Below are positions 43,687 through 53,700 of a stretch of DNA of 64,000 bases, piece by piece (within the stretch, counting starts at the first letter, position 1; each line of letters begins with the position of its first letter). This DNA is from an uncultured Aquimarina sp. (GTDB lineage: Bacteria > Bacteroidota > Bacteroidia > Flavobacteriales > Flavobacteriaceae). The notes below the pieces were generated by a model. The model saw nothing but the letters and a program-made list of their open reading frames with translations, ran no database searches and was not told the origin of the DNA. The DNA lies in the NCBI GenBank assembly GCA_947489195.1, contig CANLCT010000016.1, positions 1 through 64,000 of the forward strand, read 5' to 3'. Both the position numbers and the translations under genes were made by a program.

Positions 43687-46272
43687 ATGAATTTTAATAA
43701 TTATACCATAAAATCTCAAGAAGCCATTCAGCAAGCACAACAAGTAGCACAAAGCTTTGGGCATCAACTTATCGAAAATGAACATATTTACAAAGGAATA
43801 AGTGAAGTAGATGAAAATGTACTTCCTTATTTACTAAAAAAGCTAAATGTAAATCAACAATTACTTACACAAATATTAGACAGTACATTACAAAGTTTTC
43901 CAAAAGTTGAAGGAGGACAATTACAACTAAGCAATACCGCTAATACCTCTCTACTAAACGCGAATACTATTGCTAAAAAAATGAATGACGAATATGTTTC
44001 CATAGAACATTTGTTTGTTGCCATTTTTGATTCAAAAAGCAAAATAGCTCAAATACTAAAAGACCAAGGAGTTACAAAAAAAACTTTACAGGCTGCTATT
44101 GAGCAGGTTCGAAATGGTGAGCGCGTAACTTCTCAAAGCGCAGAAGACACCTATCAATCTTTAAGCAAATATGCCAAAAATTTAAATGAACTTGCTGAAA
44201 CAGGAAAACTAGACCCTGTTATTGGGCGAGATGATGAAATACGACGCGTACTTCAAATTCTTTCTCGTAGAACAAAAAACAATCCGATGTTAGTTGGCGA
44301 ACCTGGAACAGGAAAAACCGCTATTGCCGAAGGTTTAGCTCATAGAATAATTGCAGGTGATGTCCCTGAAAATCTAAAGGAAAAACAATTATTTTCCTTA
44401 GATATGGGAGCTCTTATTGCTGGAGCTAAATATAAAGGAGAATTTGAAGAACGATTAAAGTCTGTAATAAAGGAGGTTACAACTTCTGATGGAAATATTA
44501 TTCTATTTATTGACGAAATACACACACTAGTAGGTGCTGGTGGCGGACAAGGAGCTATGGATGCTGCAAATATTTTAAAACCTGCTTTAGCCAGAGGAGA
44601 ATTAAGAGCTATAGGTGCAACTACTCTTGATGAGTATCAAAAATATTTTGAAAAAGATAAAGCTTTAGAACGTAGATTTCAAAAGGTAATTGTTGATGAA
44701 CCAGATACAGAAAGTGCTATTTCCATACTACGAGGCATAAAAGACAAATATGAAACACACCATAAAGTTCAGATTTTAGATGAGGCTATAATTGCTGCTG
44801 TTGAACTTTCTCAACGTTACATTTCTAATCGTTTTTTACCCGATAAAGCTATTGACCTTATGGATGAAGCGGCTTCAAAACTACGTATGGAAATTAATTC
44901 TAAACCTGTGGAACTTGATGTGCTAGACAGAAAAATAATGCAACTTGAAATTGAAATTGAAGCTATAAAGCGTGAAAATGATATTGAAAAGTTAAAAGGA
45001 TTAAATGCAGAATTAGCAAATTTAAAGGAAGAACGCAACGAGATTTACAGCAAATGGAGTAGTGAAAAAGAAGTTGTTGACACCATTCAACAATGTAAAC
45101 AACAAATTGAAGAATTAAATATTGAAGCTGATCGTGCGGAACGCAATGGTGATTATGGAAAAGTAGCTGAACTTCGCTATGGAAAAATTAAAGAGGTTCA
45201 AGAAGAACTAAAAGAACTTCAAAAACAATTAGATGGGCGCGAAGGAACATCTTTAATAAAAGAAGATGTTACCAATGAGGATATTGCTGAAGTTGTTGCT
45301 AAATGGACAGGTATACCTGTTACAAAAATGCTTCAGAGCGATCGTGAAAAATTATTATTGTTAGAAAATGAATTACACAAACAAGTTGTTGGTCAGCATA
45401 AAGCTATTGAAGCTGTGAGTGATGCCGTTAGAAGGAGTCGAGCAGGCTTACAAAACCCCAATAAACCAATTGGTTCTTTCTTGTTTTTAGGAACTACTGG
45501 TGTAGGAAAAACCGAATTAGCAAAAAGCTTAGCTAATTATTTATTTAATGATGAAAGCGCCATGACACGTATTGATATGAGTGAATATCAAGAACGACAT
45601 TCGGTAAGTAGATTATTAGGCGCCCCTCCTGGTTATGTAGGATATGATGAAGGAGGACAACTAACTGAATCTGTACGGAGAAAGCCATATTCTGTAGTAT
45701 TGTTAGATGAAATTGAAAAAGCACACCCGGATACGTTTAATATTTTATTACAAGTTTTAGACGAAGGAAGATTAACCGATAATAAAGGAAGAACAGCAGA
45801 TTTTAGGAACACTATTATCATTATGACTTCAAATATGGGAAGTCATATTATTCAAGAAAAATTTGACACATTAAAAGATCCAGATACCGCTAGTGAAGCT
45901 GCTAAAAATGATGTGTTAGGCTTACTTAAACAACAATTGCGTCCAGAATTTTTGAATAGAATTGATGACATTGTAATGTTTAGTCCATTAACACAAAAAG
46001 ACATTTTAGAAATTGTTACAATTCAACTTAAAGGTGTTTCTAAAATGGTCGCACAGCAAGGAATTACCATCGATGCTACCAATGAAGCAAAATCTTTTTT
46101 AGCCGAAAAAGGATTTGAACCTGAATTTGGAGCACGACCAGTAAAAAGAATTATTCAAAAACTAGTATTAAATGAATTGTCAAAACAAATATTAAAAGGA
46201 TCGGTAACGACTGATAGCATTATTTTAATTGACACTTTTGATAATAAAATTGTTTTTAGAAATAAAAATTAA
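43687..46272 (+). CDS. clpB: ATP-dependent chaperone ClpB
   Basis: An 861-residue AAA+ disaggregase. The N domain (1-145) contains the paired Clp repeats; AAA-1 has Walker A GEPGTGKTAIAEGLA (about 204-218) and Walker B IILFIDEIHTLVGAG; a long coiled-coil M domain spans about 400-525, as expected for ClpB and not ClpA/C; AAA-2 has GTTGVGKTELAKSLA (about 601-615), VVLLDEIEKAHPDTFNILLQ and the C-terminal GARPVKRIIQKL. It works with DnaK to dissolve aggregates. It is transcribed alone. Confidence 0.97.
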   Translation: MNFNNYTIKSQEAIQQAQQVAQSFGHQLIENEHIYKGISEVDENVLPYLLKKLNVNQQLLTQILDSTLQSFPKVEGGQLQLSNTANTSLLNANTIAKKMNDEYVSIEHLFVAIFDSKSKIAQILKDQGVTKKTLQAAIEQVRNGERVTSQSAEDTYQSLSKYAKNLNELAETGKLDPVIGRDDEIRRVLQILSRRTKNNPMLVGEPGTGKTAIAEGLAHRIIAGDVPENLKEKQLFSLDMGALIAGAKYKGEFEERLKSVIKEVTTSDGNIILFIDEIHTLVGAGGGQGAMDAANILKPALARGELRAIGATTLDEYQKYFEKDKALERRFQKVIVDEPDTESAISILRGIKDKYETHHKVQILDEAIIAAVELSQRYISNRFLPDKAIDLMDEAASKLRMEINSKPVELDVLDRKIMQLEIEIEAIKRENDIEKLKGLNAELANLKEERNEIYSKWSSEKEVVDTIQQCKQQIEELNIEADRAERNGDYGKVAELRYGKIKEVQEELKELQKQLDGREGTSLIKEDVTNEDIAEVVAKWTGIPVTKMLQSDREKLLLLENELHKQVVGQHKAIEAVSDAVRRSRAGLQNPNKPIGSFLFLGTTGVGKTELAKSLANYLFNDESAMTRIDMSEYQERHSVSRLLGAPPGYVGYDEGGQLTESVRRKPYSVVLLDEIEKAHPDTFNILLQVLDEGRLTDNKGRTADFRNTIIIMTSNMGSHIIQEKFDTLKDPDTASEAAKNDVLGLLKQQLRPEFLNRIDDIVMFSPLTQKDILEIVTIQLKGVSKMVAQQGITIDATNEAKSFLAEKGFEPEFGARPVKRIIQKLVLNELSKQILKGSVTTDSIILIDTFDNKIVFRNKN

Positions 46273-46348
46273 AATAAAATAGTTTTTGGCATGAGTTTTG
46301 AATAATATATTATAGTTGAGATAAGTTTTAAGTTAGTTAGTTGGTTAA

Positions 46349-46388
46349 CGGCGCTCGTATTTGGTAAAATACGGGCGCTGTTTTTTTT
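46349..46388 (+). terminator. Intrinsic terminator after clpB
   Basis: A 13-bp stem CGGCGCTCGTATT/AATACGGGCGCTG with two G-T pairs and a TTTTTTTT tail, about 77 nt after the clpB stop. Confidence 0.9.
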
Positions 46389-46487
46389 GCCGCTAATTAA
46401 TTTTAGACTACCCTAGCAAAACAGAAGTATATTCATAAATATGCTAAACTTATTTTAAATTAAAAATCAAGAATTGTAAAATCTATG

Positions 46488-46495
46488 TATTTTTG
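46488..46495 (+). promoter_or_regulatory. -7 promoter element (TATTTTTG) 8 nt from smpB start
   Basis: A consensus element that ends 8 nt before the ATG at 46504, implying a leader of only a few bases. Confidence 0.45.
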
Positions 46496-46503
46496 TTTTC
46501 ATT

Positions 46504-46968
46504 ATGAAAAAGAAAAGCAACAGCGTTAATATATTAAATAAGAAAGCAAAATTTGAGTATGAAATACTAGATACTTACATTGCCGGAATTGTATTACGTG
46601 GTACTGAAATTAAATCAATTAGAGAGGGAAAAGCAAGTATTGCCGAAAGCTTTTGTGAATTTAACGATCGTGGTGAACTTTTTGCTATTAATATGACCAT
46701 TCAAGAATACTCTCACGCTACTTATTTTAATCATGCGCCAAAATCTGAGCGCAAACTTTTACTAAACAAAAAAGAGCTTCGAAAACTTGAAAAAGAAGTT
46801 TCTCAAAAAGGGCTTACTATTGTTCCCTTAAAAGTTTTTATTACAGAAAATGGTTTTGCAAAAATTAGAATTGGCTTAGCAAAAGGAAAAAAAATTCATG
46901 ACAAACGAGAAACAATAAAAGATAGAGATAACAAAATTGAATTAGCTCGAATAAAAAAGAATTTTTAG
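46504..46968 (+). CDS. smpB: SsrA-binding protein
   Basis: A 154-residue SmpB. NILNKKAKFEYEILDTYIAG and IVLRGTEIKSIREGKASIAE open the OB fold; FFNHAPKSERKLLLNKKELR-type sequence (HAPKSERKLLLNKKELRKLE) and GLTIVPLKVFITENGFAKIR follow; the C-terminal tail GLAKGKKIHDKRETIKDRDN enters the ribosomal decoding site. It delivers tmRNA to stalled ribosomes. The tmRNA gene itself is not seen in the window. Confidence 0.97.
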   Translation: MKKKSNSVNILNKKAKFEYEILDTYIAGIVLRGTEIKSIREGKASIAESFCEFNDRGELFAINMTIQEYSHATYFNHAPKSERKLLLNKKELRKLEKEVSQKGLTIVPLKVFITENGFAKIRIGLAKGKKIHDKRETIKDRDNKIELARIKKNF

Positions 46969-47032
46969 CTTAATTACTTATTTAGTATTCTATTCTCTTT
47001 TAAATTAATTGTTTAGCTACTAAATTAAAAAA

Positions 47033-47545
47033 CTATTTTTCTTGTTTATGATTAACAAAAGCTAAAGACATTTTTTTTGCGTATGCTGGAGATTCTTCAA
47101 ATAATTGTTTCAACTTATTTTCCCAATCATTAGCTATACTAAAATAATCTGAGTTTACTACAGACATTATATGTCCACAATCATCGCATACATGGGTTTC
47201 ATATTCTAAAAAGTAATGCGCAAATTCATGAAATGCAACAACTTTCAAAATTTCCTTATCCAATTGTGCTACCCAATTAATATCAATTGATACCACTTTG
47301 CCTTCTTTATTTCGGCGAAGCATACCCAATGTAGAAGCTTTTTCAGAAACAGTTAATGTATTTACTATATCAATAGACTTTAGTTTGAATAGTTTATCAT
47401 AGTATGTTATATCGTATTCTTTACACTTAGTAAAAAAATCATTCAATAAAGGTTGTAGTCTACCATCTATACTCACATCCTGTGCATTTACTAAAACAAC
47501 TTTACATAAAATAATTATTAAAGTTATCAAAATTCTATTCTTCAT
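47033..47545 (-). CDS. Putative secreted zinc metallopeptidase
   Basis: A 170-residue exported protein with a signal peptide (ends VLVNAQ, about residue 21). HEFAH in VVAFHEFAHYFLEYETHVCD (about 103-122) is a HExxH zinc motif, and a nearby CDDCGHIMS (about 121-129) adds Cys and a possible third His ligand plus a Met. The HEFAH...CGHIM layout is unlike the standard HExxHxxGxxH metzincin site. An upstream KEGKVVSIDINWVAQLDKEI strand lies before the helix. Activity is inferred only. Confidence 0.68.
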   Translation of the reverse strand: MKNRILITLIIILCKVVLVNAQDVSIDGRLQPLLNDFFTKCKEYDITYYDKLFKLKSIDIVNTLTVSEKASTLGMLRRNKEGKVVSIDINWVAQLDKEILKVVAFHEFAHYFLEYETHVCDDCGHIMSVVNSDYFSIANDWENKLKQLFEESPAYAKKMSLAFVNHKQEK

Positions 47546-47825
47546 ATTCTTACAATTTATCGATTAAATACATTTTTAATCGTTTAAATGCAAATATAAC
47601 AATATAAAACATTAATTTACAAGCAACTAACTGTTAAAGTTTTATATCTACATTAAAAAGTGAGTCGTCAGTACTTTTAAAAAAATACAAAACACTCACA
47701 AACAAGAAAATACACTTAAACAACACACATATTCCTACCTATTGAAGTCAATATTTATTATAGGAAACACCAATAATTTAACTTTTATTTCATAAAAAAT
47801 AAGATGACATATTAGCATTAAAATA
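47546..47825. other. Gene-free interval
   Basis: About 280 nt of AT-rich sequence between the metallopeptidase start and the lon terminator. No gene, tRNA or repeat is visible; a promoter for the metallopeptidase should be near 47560-47640 but no clear consensus was found. Confidence 0.45.
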
Positions 47826-47858
47826 AAAAAAGCCCCCTATTTCTAGGCAGCTTTTTCT
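47826..47858 (-). terminator. Probable terminator after lon
   Basis: On the minus strand AGCTGCCTAGAAATAGGGGGCT forms an imperfect stem followed by TTTTTTT, about 45 nt after the lon stop. Confidence 0.7.
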
Positions 47859-47899
47859 ATTCAGTTTGTATTTATCCTGATAATATGTATATAAAAATA

Positions 47900-50374
47900 C
47901 TATTTATTTGTTGCTTTTGGCAACGCTAATTTTTTAGCATTCTTTACTTTTTGATCTGTTACGGCAATTTCTAATACTTGACTCATTTCGGATACATAAT
48001 GAAATGTAAGTCCTTTTAGGTAATCTTCTTTAATTTCAAGAATATCTCTTCGATTATCCTCACAAAGAATTAATTCTTTAATTTTAGCTCGTTTAGCAGC
48101 TAAAATCTTTTCTTTAATACCTCCGACTGGTAATACTTTACCCCTAAGTGTAATTTCACCAGTCATAGCAATACTTTTCTTTACTTTTTTCTGAGTTAGT
48201 AAAGACACTAATGAGGTTAGCATAGTAATACCTGCACTCGGACCATCTTTAGGTGTAGCCCCTTCGGGTACGTGAATATGAATATTATAATTTGAAATTA
48301 TTTCTGGATCAATACCCAATAATTCTGCATTTGCCTTAATATACTCTAGAGCAATGGTTGCAGATTCTTTCATAACCTTTCCTAAATTTCCAGTAATATT
48401 TAGAAGCCCTTTTCCTTTTGAAAGAATCGATTCTATAAACAAAATATCACCTCCTACTCTAGTCCAAGCTAAACCAGTTACTACTCCAGCAACATCATTA
48501 TTCTCATACTTATCGCGCTCTAACCTTGGTGGCCCTAAAATTTCAACTATATCTTTAGCAGAAATTTTAGTATCATGTTCTAGCTCCATGGCAATATTTT
48601 TTGCCGTGTTTCTTACTACTTTTGCTATTTGTTTTTCTAAACCTCTAACTCCAGACTCGCGTGTATAACCTTCAACAATTTTTTCTAAAACTGGTTTAGG
48701 CACTTTTAAATGTTCCGCCGAAAGTCCATGTTCACTTAGTTGCTTTGGTAATAAATGTTTTTTACCAATTTCAACTTTTTCTTCAATGGTATACCCAGAT
48801 ACATTAATTACTTCCATACGATCGCGTAGGGCTGGTTGAATACTTCCCATATTATTTGAAGTAGCAATAAACATTACCTTAGATAGATCGAAACCTAACT
48901 CAAGAAAATTATCATAAAACTCACTGTTTTGTTCAGGATCTAATACCTCTAATAAAGCAGAAGAAGGATCACCTTGATTACCTGTGGCAAGTTTATCAAT
49001 TTCATCTAATACAAACACTGGATTACTTGTACCTGCTTTTTTTAAACTTTGGATAATTCGCCCTGGCATTGCGCCAATGTATGTTTTTCTATGACCTCTA
49101 ATTTCTGCTTCATCACGTAAACCACCTAGCGATACACGTACATACTCTCTTCCTAAAGCTTCGGCTATTGACTTACCTAATGATGTTTTTCCAACACCAG
49201 GAGGACCAAATAAACATAGAATAGGAGATTTCATATCATTACGCAGCTTTAAAACCGCTAAATATTCAATGATACGCTCTTTAACATCTTCCAAACCATA
49301 ATGGTGTTTATCAAGTATTTTTTGAGCTCTCTTTAAATCAAAATTATCAGTACTGTATTCATTCCACGGTAATTCTAAAAATAATTCTAAATAATTTCGT
49401 TGAATTCCATATTCTGCAACTTGAGGGTTCATTCGTTGCATTTTTCCAATCTCTTTTTCGAAATGCTCTTTTACATCTTTATTCCATTTTTTCTTTTTCC
49501 CTTTTTGACGCATCTGCTCCAATTCATCATCATGAGAAACACCCCCTAATTCTTCTTGAATTGTTTTTATTTGCTGATGCAAAAAGTATTCGCGCTGCTG
49601 CTTATTCATATCATGCTGCACCTTACTTTGAATATCATTTTTAAGTTCAAGCTTTTGATACTCAATATTCATAAACTTTAAGGTAGCCATAGCACGATCT
49701 TGCAAGCTATTTATTTCAAGTAATTCTTGTTTTTCAACAAGAGATAAATTCATGTTTGAAGAAACAAAATTTATCAAAAATGAATTGCTTTCAATATTTT
49801 TAATAGCAAATGAAGCCTCGCTAGGAATATTTGGACTTTCTTTTATAATTTTTAATGATAAATCCTTTATTGAGTCAATTATTGCTTTAAACTCTTTATC
49901 ATCAGTATCTGGGCGTTGCTCTTCTACTTCGCTAACTTTAGCCATCATAAAAGGTTCATCGGCAATCATTTCATCAATTGCAAATCGTTTTTTCCCTTGT
50001 ATAATTACTGTTGTATTTCCATCAGGCATTTTTAACACCTTTAAAATACGAGCTACCACACCAATCGAATTTATATCATTAACTGTAGGTTTTTCAACAG
50101 TTTCATCTTTTTGGGAAACCACGCCAATTACCTTATCTCCTTTATTGGCTGCATTTATCAATTTAATCGATTTATCACGACCTGCCGTAATAGGAATTAC
50201 AACTCCAGGAAAAAGCACCGTATTACGTAATGGTAAAATAGGCAGGGCTTCGGGTAAATTTTCTTGTCTTATTTCTTCTTCATCTTCCGGAGTCATTAAA
50301 GGAATTAATTCTGCATCTTCATTCATATCCTGTAATGACAAATTGTCCAGACTTAATATTTTAGATTTGGCCAT
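47900..50374 (-). CDS. lon: Endopeptidase La (Lon protease)
   Basis: An 824-residue Lon from ATG 50374 ([20 protein letters not shown]). An upstream in-frame start at 50413 adds 13 non-conserved residues and is less likely. The N domain begins [20 protein letters not shown], the AAA+ module has Walker [20 protein letters not shown] and Walker [15 protein letters not shown], and the protease domain has the catalytic Ser in [20 protein letters not shown] and Lys in [20 protein letters not shown]. It degrades damaged and regulatory proteins. A 13-nt inverted repeat lies 12 nt upstream of the start. Confidence 0.97.
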   Translation of the reverse strand: MAKSKILSLDNLSLQDMNEDAELIPLMTPEDEEEIRQENLPEALPILPLRNTVLFPGVVIPITAGRDKSIKLINAANKGDKVIGVVSQKDETVEKPTVNDINSIGVVARILKVLKMPDGNTTVIIQGKKRFAIDEMIADEPFMMAKVSEVEEQRPDTDDKEFKAIIDSIKDLSLKIIKESPNIPSEASFAIKNIESNSFLINFVSSNMNLSLVEKQELLEINSLQDRAMATLKFMNIEYQKLELKNDIQSKVQHDMNKQQREYFLHQQIKTIQEELGGVSHDDELEQMRQKGKKKKWNKDVKEHFEKEIGKMQRMNPQVAEYGIQRNYLELFLELPWNEYSTDNFDLKRAQKILDKHHYGLEDVKERIIEYLAVLKLRNDMKSPILCLFGPPGVGKTSLGKSIAEALGREYVRVSLGGLRDEAEIRGHRKTYIGAMPGRIIQSLKKAGTSNPVFVLDEIDKLATGNQGDPSSALLEVLDPEQNSEFYDNFLELGFDLSKVMFIATSNNMGSIQPALRDRMEVINVSGYTIEEKVEIGKKHLLPKQLSEHGLSAEHLKVPKPVLEKIVEGYTRESGVRGLEKQIAKVVRNTAKNIAMELEHDTKISAKDIVEILGPPRLERDKYENNDVAGVVTGLAWTRVGGDILFIESILSKGKGLLNITGNLGKVMKESATIALEYIKANAELLGIDPEIISNYNIHIHVPEGATPKDGPSAGITMLTSLVSLLTQKKVKKSIAMTGEITLRGKVLPVGGIKEKILAAKRAKIKELILCEDNRRDILEIKEDYLKGLTFHYVSEMSQVLEIAVTDQKVKNAKKLALPKATNK

Positions 50375-50385
50375 AAATATATATT

Positions 50386-50398
50386 TGCCAAAATGGCA
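50386..50398 (-). promoter_or_regulatory. Short inverted repeat upstream of lon
   Basis: TGCCA-TTT-TGGCA on the minus strand, 12 nt before the lon ATG and downstream of a -7 element at 50468-50475. Its core resembles that near clpB. Confidence 0.38.
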
Positions 50399-50467
50399 CT
50401 TTAATAAATGCATTTTGGGTATTCAGTTAATATTAAATTAATATAATTGCTGTAAATCAAGCTATTG

Positions 50468-50475
50468 CAAAGATA
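50468..50475 (-). promoter_or_regulatory. -7 promoter element (TATCTTTG) for lon
   Basis: On the minus strand TATCTTTG fits TAnnTTTG, giving a leader of roughly 85 nt that contains the inverted repeat at 50386-50398. Confidence 0.45.
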
Positions 50476-50597
50476 AACGAACTTTATTTATAAATAAAAG
50501 TCAATAGTTGTGCCAGCTTATTTAAAATAAAAAAGTCTACTATAAAAATAGCAAACTTTTTTATTCGTACTTCATTCTTGATTTGATAAAGATCAAA

Positions 50598-51272
50598 TTA
50601 CAGCACAGTTACTTGGATATTATCAAAATTTCCTCCCGTAATTTCTGATGAGTTACTCGGTTCAATTTCGGTAAAAGCATTAAATGTAAATGAGCCAGAA
50701 ACGGTATCACCATCGTAAATTAACTGTAAAAAACCTGTTGCATCACTTGAAAAATCTGTACTAAATATGGCACCATCTTTATTGAAATTACCCAAAAAAT
50801 CTTGATCAGCTCCTACGGCAAATGGTTGTGTCATAGGATTATTTACTGACATGGTAATGGAATTCCCTGATTGATCAATTAAATTTATAGTCAATAATGA
50901 ACCGTTTAGTGTTGCTGAAAATGAACGAAGAATAAACTCCTCATCATCAACAAGCCCAATGAGATCTCCAGGTTCTGCAAATATTTTTTCTGGCGAAGGT
51001 GTTTCTCCTCCATTAGGGTCAATAACTTCACCTGTTACTGGGTCAATTTCTAAACCAGTTTCTGGGTCTGTAATTACACCTGTTGTTGGATTAATTATAC
51101 CACCTGTTATTGGATCAATAAGCTCACCTGTTTCTGGATCTTTAACTCCTCTAGATATTATTTTTAATTTCTCAATTTGATTTCCATCTAAAAAGTCACT
51201 TGCAGAAGCATCTTTTTCGCAAGAACTTAATAACAAACATAAAATGGAAATTACAAAAGCTATCTTTTTCAT
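50598..51272 (-). CDS. Lipoprotein with DPxTG octapeptide repeats
   Basis: A 224-residue lipoprotein from ATG 51272 (MKKIAFVISILCLLLSSC, lipobox LSSC). Residues about 37-85 are six near-repeats of an eight-residue unit I-D-P-x-T-G-x-x: KDPETGEL, IDPITGGI, INPTTGVI, TDPETGLE, IDPVTGEV, IDPNGGE. The C-terminal domain of about 130 residues is beta-rich (FILRSFSATLNGSLLTINLI, TVSGSFTFNAFTEIEPSN) and resembles small flavobacterial calycin-like surface lipoproteins of the DUF6252 type, though that is a weak inference. It is transcribed alone. Confidence 0.72.
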   Translation of the reverse strand: MKKIAFVISILCLLLSSCEKDASASDFLDGNQIEKLKIISRGVKDPETGELIDPITGGIINPTTGVITDPETGLEIDPVTGEVIDPNGGETPSPEKIFAEPGDLIGLVDDEEFILRSFSATLNGSLLTINLIDQSGNSITMSVNNPMTQPFAVGADQDFLGNFNKDGAIFSTDFSSDATGFLQLIYDGDTVSGSFTFNAFTEIEPSNSSEITGGNFDNIQVTVL

Positions 51273-51324
51273 ATTCAACATTGATTTCTATTATAATGAA
51301 ACAAAGTTACTGTTTATTGCATTC

Positions 51325-52635
51325 TCATACTATTTTTTTAGGAACCCTAAATAACAACACGGTGCCTACCAAAAAAAATAAAGCAAAAAACAAAATTGAA
51401 AATCGTGGGCTTCCTGTATAATCGCCTAAAATGCCATATAGTAACATTCCTATAATAATTCCTATTTTTTCAGAAACATCATAAAAACTAAAATACGACG
51501 TAGTATCCTTTGAATTTATAGGTAATAACTTTGAATATGTAGATCGTGATAATGACTGTATAGCTCCCATAACCAAACCTACAAAAGCTGCCGTAATATA
51601 AAACTGCATGGGAGTATGTATTGTAAATGCGTATATACAAATTAGCAACCAAACGATATTTATACCTATTAAAGTATATATATTACCTACTCTTTTTGCT
51701 ATACGAGAAGTGATTAATGCCCCTAAAACTGCTACTAATTGAATTAACAAAATACTTATAATTAATCCCATTGTAGCTCCTCCTTCATCCCAATTTATTT
51801 CTTCAACTCCAAAATAAGTAGCTACTAACATTACAGTTTGTACTGCCATACTGTACACAAAAAAAGCTCCTAAATAACGTTTTAAAACAATATTCTGTTT
51901 GATTTGTAACCAAATAAATTTTAATTCCTTAAAGCCATTAAAAATAATATCTTTTGTTACTTTTTTATCATTCTTAAAACTAGGCAAATGAGTATAAGTA
52001 TATTGGCTAAAACCTATCCACCAAACACCTACTAAGCCTATCGATATTCGTGTTGGCAAAGCCTTGCTTTCAAAACCAAATAAACTGTATCCTTCTATTA
52101 AAAACAAACATAACACAAGTAATAATACACTTCCAATATAACCTAAAGAAAAGCCTTTCGCACTTAACTTATCTTGATCTTCTGTACTCGCTATATCGGG
52201 TAAATAAGAATTATAAAACACTAAACTAGCCCAAAAACCGATAAGTGCTAAAAAATAACACAACAAGCCAAAAAATAGATTTTCGATTGTTATGAAACTT
52301 AAGCCTATACAGGCAGATGCTCCCAAATAACAAAAAAGCTTCATAAAAAACTTTTTATTCCCTGCATAATCAGCAATACCCGATAAAATAGGACTTATAA
52401 AGGCAACAACCATAAAGGCTATAGCCGTAACATAACTTATTAAGGAATCATTATTAAAATCAATACCTAAAAATTGTACTCTGTCATTTCCATACTCATC
52501 GGTAGTTAATCCACTCCAAAAAATAGGAAAAATAGCTGATACAATTACTAAAGTATATACCGAATTTGCCCAATCATAAAATGCCCAGGCATTCATTACT
52601 TTTTTATTTCCTTTTTTAAAAACTTTTGCTATCAT
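51325..52635 (-). CDS. MFS transporter, UMF1/Atg22-like family
   Basis: A 436-residue protein with about 12 membrane helices. NAWAFYDWANSVYTLVIVSA at the start is the signature of the UMF1 (Atg22-like) group, and FLGIDFNNDSLISYVTAIAF, FYNSYLPDIASTEDQDKLSA and the later GAIQSLSRSTYSKLLPINSK complete the pattern. Related proteins export amino acids from the yeast vacuole; the bacterial substrate is unknown. M14 (52596) is a possible alternative start, but the basic N terminus upstream is plausible. Confidence 0.9.
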   Translation of the reverse strand: MIAKVFKKGNKKVMNAWAFYDWANSVYTLVIVSAIFPIFWSGLTTDEYGNDRVQFLGIDFNNDSLISYVTAIAFMVVAFISPILSGIADYAGNKKFFMKLFCYLGASACIGLSFITIENLFFGLLCYFLALIGFWASLVFYNSYLPDIASTEDQDKLSAKGFSLGYIGSVLLLVLCLFLIEGYSLFGFESKALPTRISIGLVGVWWIGFSQYTYTHLPSFKNDKKVTKDIIFNGFKELKFIWLQIKQNIVLKRYLGAFFVYSMAVQTVMLVATYFGVEEINWDEGGATMGLIISILLIQLVAVLGALITSRIAKRVGNIYTLIGINIVWLLICIYAFTIHTPMQFYITAAFVGLVMGAIQSLSRSTYSKLLPINSKDTTSYFSFYDVSEKIGIIIGMLLYGILGDYTGSPRFSILFFALFFLVGTVLLFRVPKKIV

Positions 52636-52670
52636 AAATCAATACTACAATTTTACACAACATAAAACAA

Positions 52671-52702
52671 AAAAAAGGCTGTCTTTTCAGACAGCCTTCT
52701 CT
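52671..52702 (-). terminator. Intrinsic terminator after T9SS protein gene
   Basis: AAGGCTGTCT-TTTC-AGACAGCCTT with A-run on the plus-strand left side (T-run on the minus strand), 67 nt downstream of the stop at 52765. Confidence 0.88.
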
Positions 52703-52764
52703 TCTCTTTTTCATTTTGTTAGCAATTTTAATCCCATCGCTACGGGCGTTTTTTCTACTTATTG

Positions 52765-53700
52765 TTATTTTTTTATGATTCTTTTAAAAAATTCATTTTG
52801 ACCAGATTTTATTTGTACCAAATAACACCCAGTATTTAATTCACTAATGTCAAAATCCTTTGATGTAATTTTAGCGCTATACACATTATTTCCTGATATA
52901 TCAAAAACATTAATTTCTCTTTCTCTACTATTTGTATTGTTTTTTAAAGTTAAAATTCCTGTTGTAGGATTAGGATATAATTTTATTTCTTCAGCATCTT
53001 CAATGTTTACTTCATTTACATTTAAAACTGGTTGCTCTTCATTTTCTTCACACTCGTTTATAGAAAAAATTTGCTCAACATTACATGATAATCTTTCCGC
53101 TACTAGCAAATAAGGCACATTAGGTTTTATAAAGTTTTTTACAATTACTCCGGCCACCACATTGGTATTATTTATTAATTCTCTAGATCCATTATTTAAA
53201 AATTCGTATAATGTCAATGTACCTGTAATACTACTTGGACTTGCAAAATTATAGACCAGTTCTCTTTCATCTCCAGAATTACATGTTGCTATATCATTGG
53301 TAATTTTTAAACTTAAAAATGAAGAAATCACATTAACATCCTTCTCCACTTCGCATCCATTGGATGCCGTAACCTTAACATTGTACTGACCAGCTGAAAA
53401 AATATTAAAACCTTTATTATTTAGTTCAAGATCTTTTCTGTCAACTAAAACTTCTCCTGTAGCTTTGTTTGAAATTATTACATCAAATGGTCCAATACCT
53501 GAATCTATATTAAAAGCTATAACTCCATTAGCATTATTACAATCAGGTTTAGTTGTATTCTTAACCTTATATGTTAAAGGATTAGTATCACAAGCATTTG
53601 CTACTTGGGCTTGTATAAAAATGGGATTTATAAAAAAGGTAGATGCAATTAAAAATTTAGATATACATCTCTTTTTTAAACATTGTAGATTTTTAATCAT
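52765..53700 (-). CDS. T9SS-secreted protein with SprB-like repeat
   Basis: A 311-residue secreted protein. A signal sequence (residues 1-32, ending FIQAQ) is followed by a module TTKPDCNNANGVIAFNIDSG and IGPFDVIISNKATGEVLVD, which resembles the SprB/gliding-adhesin repeat (Cys-Asn-G-I-x-F ... GPF-V). A second beta-domain follows, and residues about 235-311 form a type A sorting domain (LYPNPTTGILTLKNN, ending FFKRIIKK). It is expected at the cell surface. Ligand unknown. Confidence 0.8.
   Translation of the reverse strand: MIKNLQCLKKRCISKFLIASTFFINPIFIQAQVANACDTNPLTYKVKNTTKPDCNNANGVIAFNIDSGIGPFDVIISNKATGEVLVDRKDLELNNKGFNIFSAGQYNVKVTASNGCEVEKDVNVISSFLSLKITNDIATCNSGDERELVYNFASPSSITGTLTLYEFLNNGSRELINNTNVVAGVIVKNFIKPNVPYLLVAERLSCNVEQIFSINECEENEEQPVLNVNEVNIEDAEEIKLYPNPTTGILTLKNNTNSREREINVFDISGNNVYSAKITSKDFDISELNTGCYLVQIKSGQNEFFKRIIKK

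Noticed and set aside
49752..50441. 229-codon plus-strand frame opposite lon
   Set aside because: Composition is that of an antisense shadow (Ser/Ile/Phe-rich), and lon covers the segment with clear motifs.
50959..51180. Plus-strand repeat protein frame (PVxGSI repeats)
   Set aside because: It is the complement of the DPxTG repeat of the minus-strand lipoprotein, which has a proper signal and lipobox.
51364..51364. Prophage or conjugative element in the right half
   Set aside because: Genes from 42106 to the end are housekeeping or surface proteins; no phage structural, integrase or transfer genes are present.
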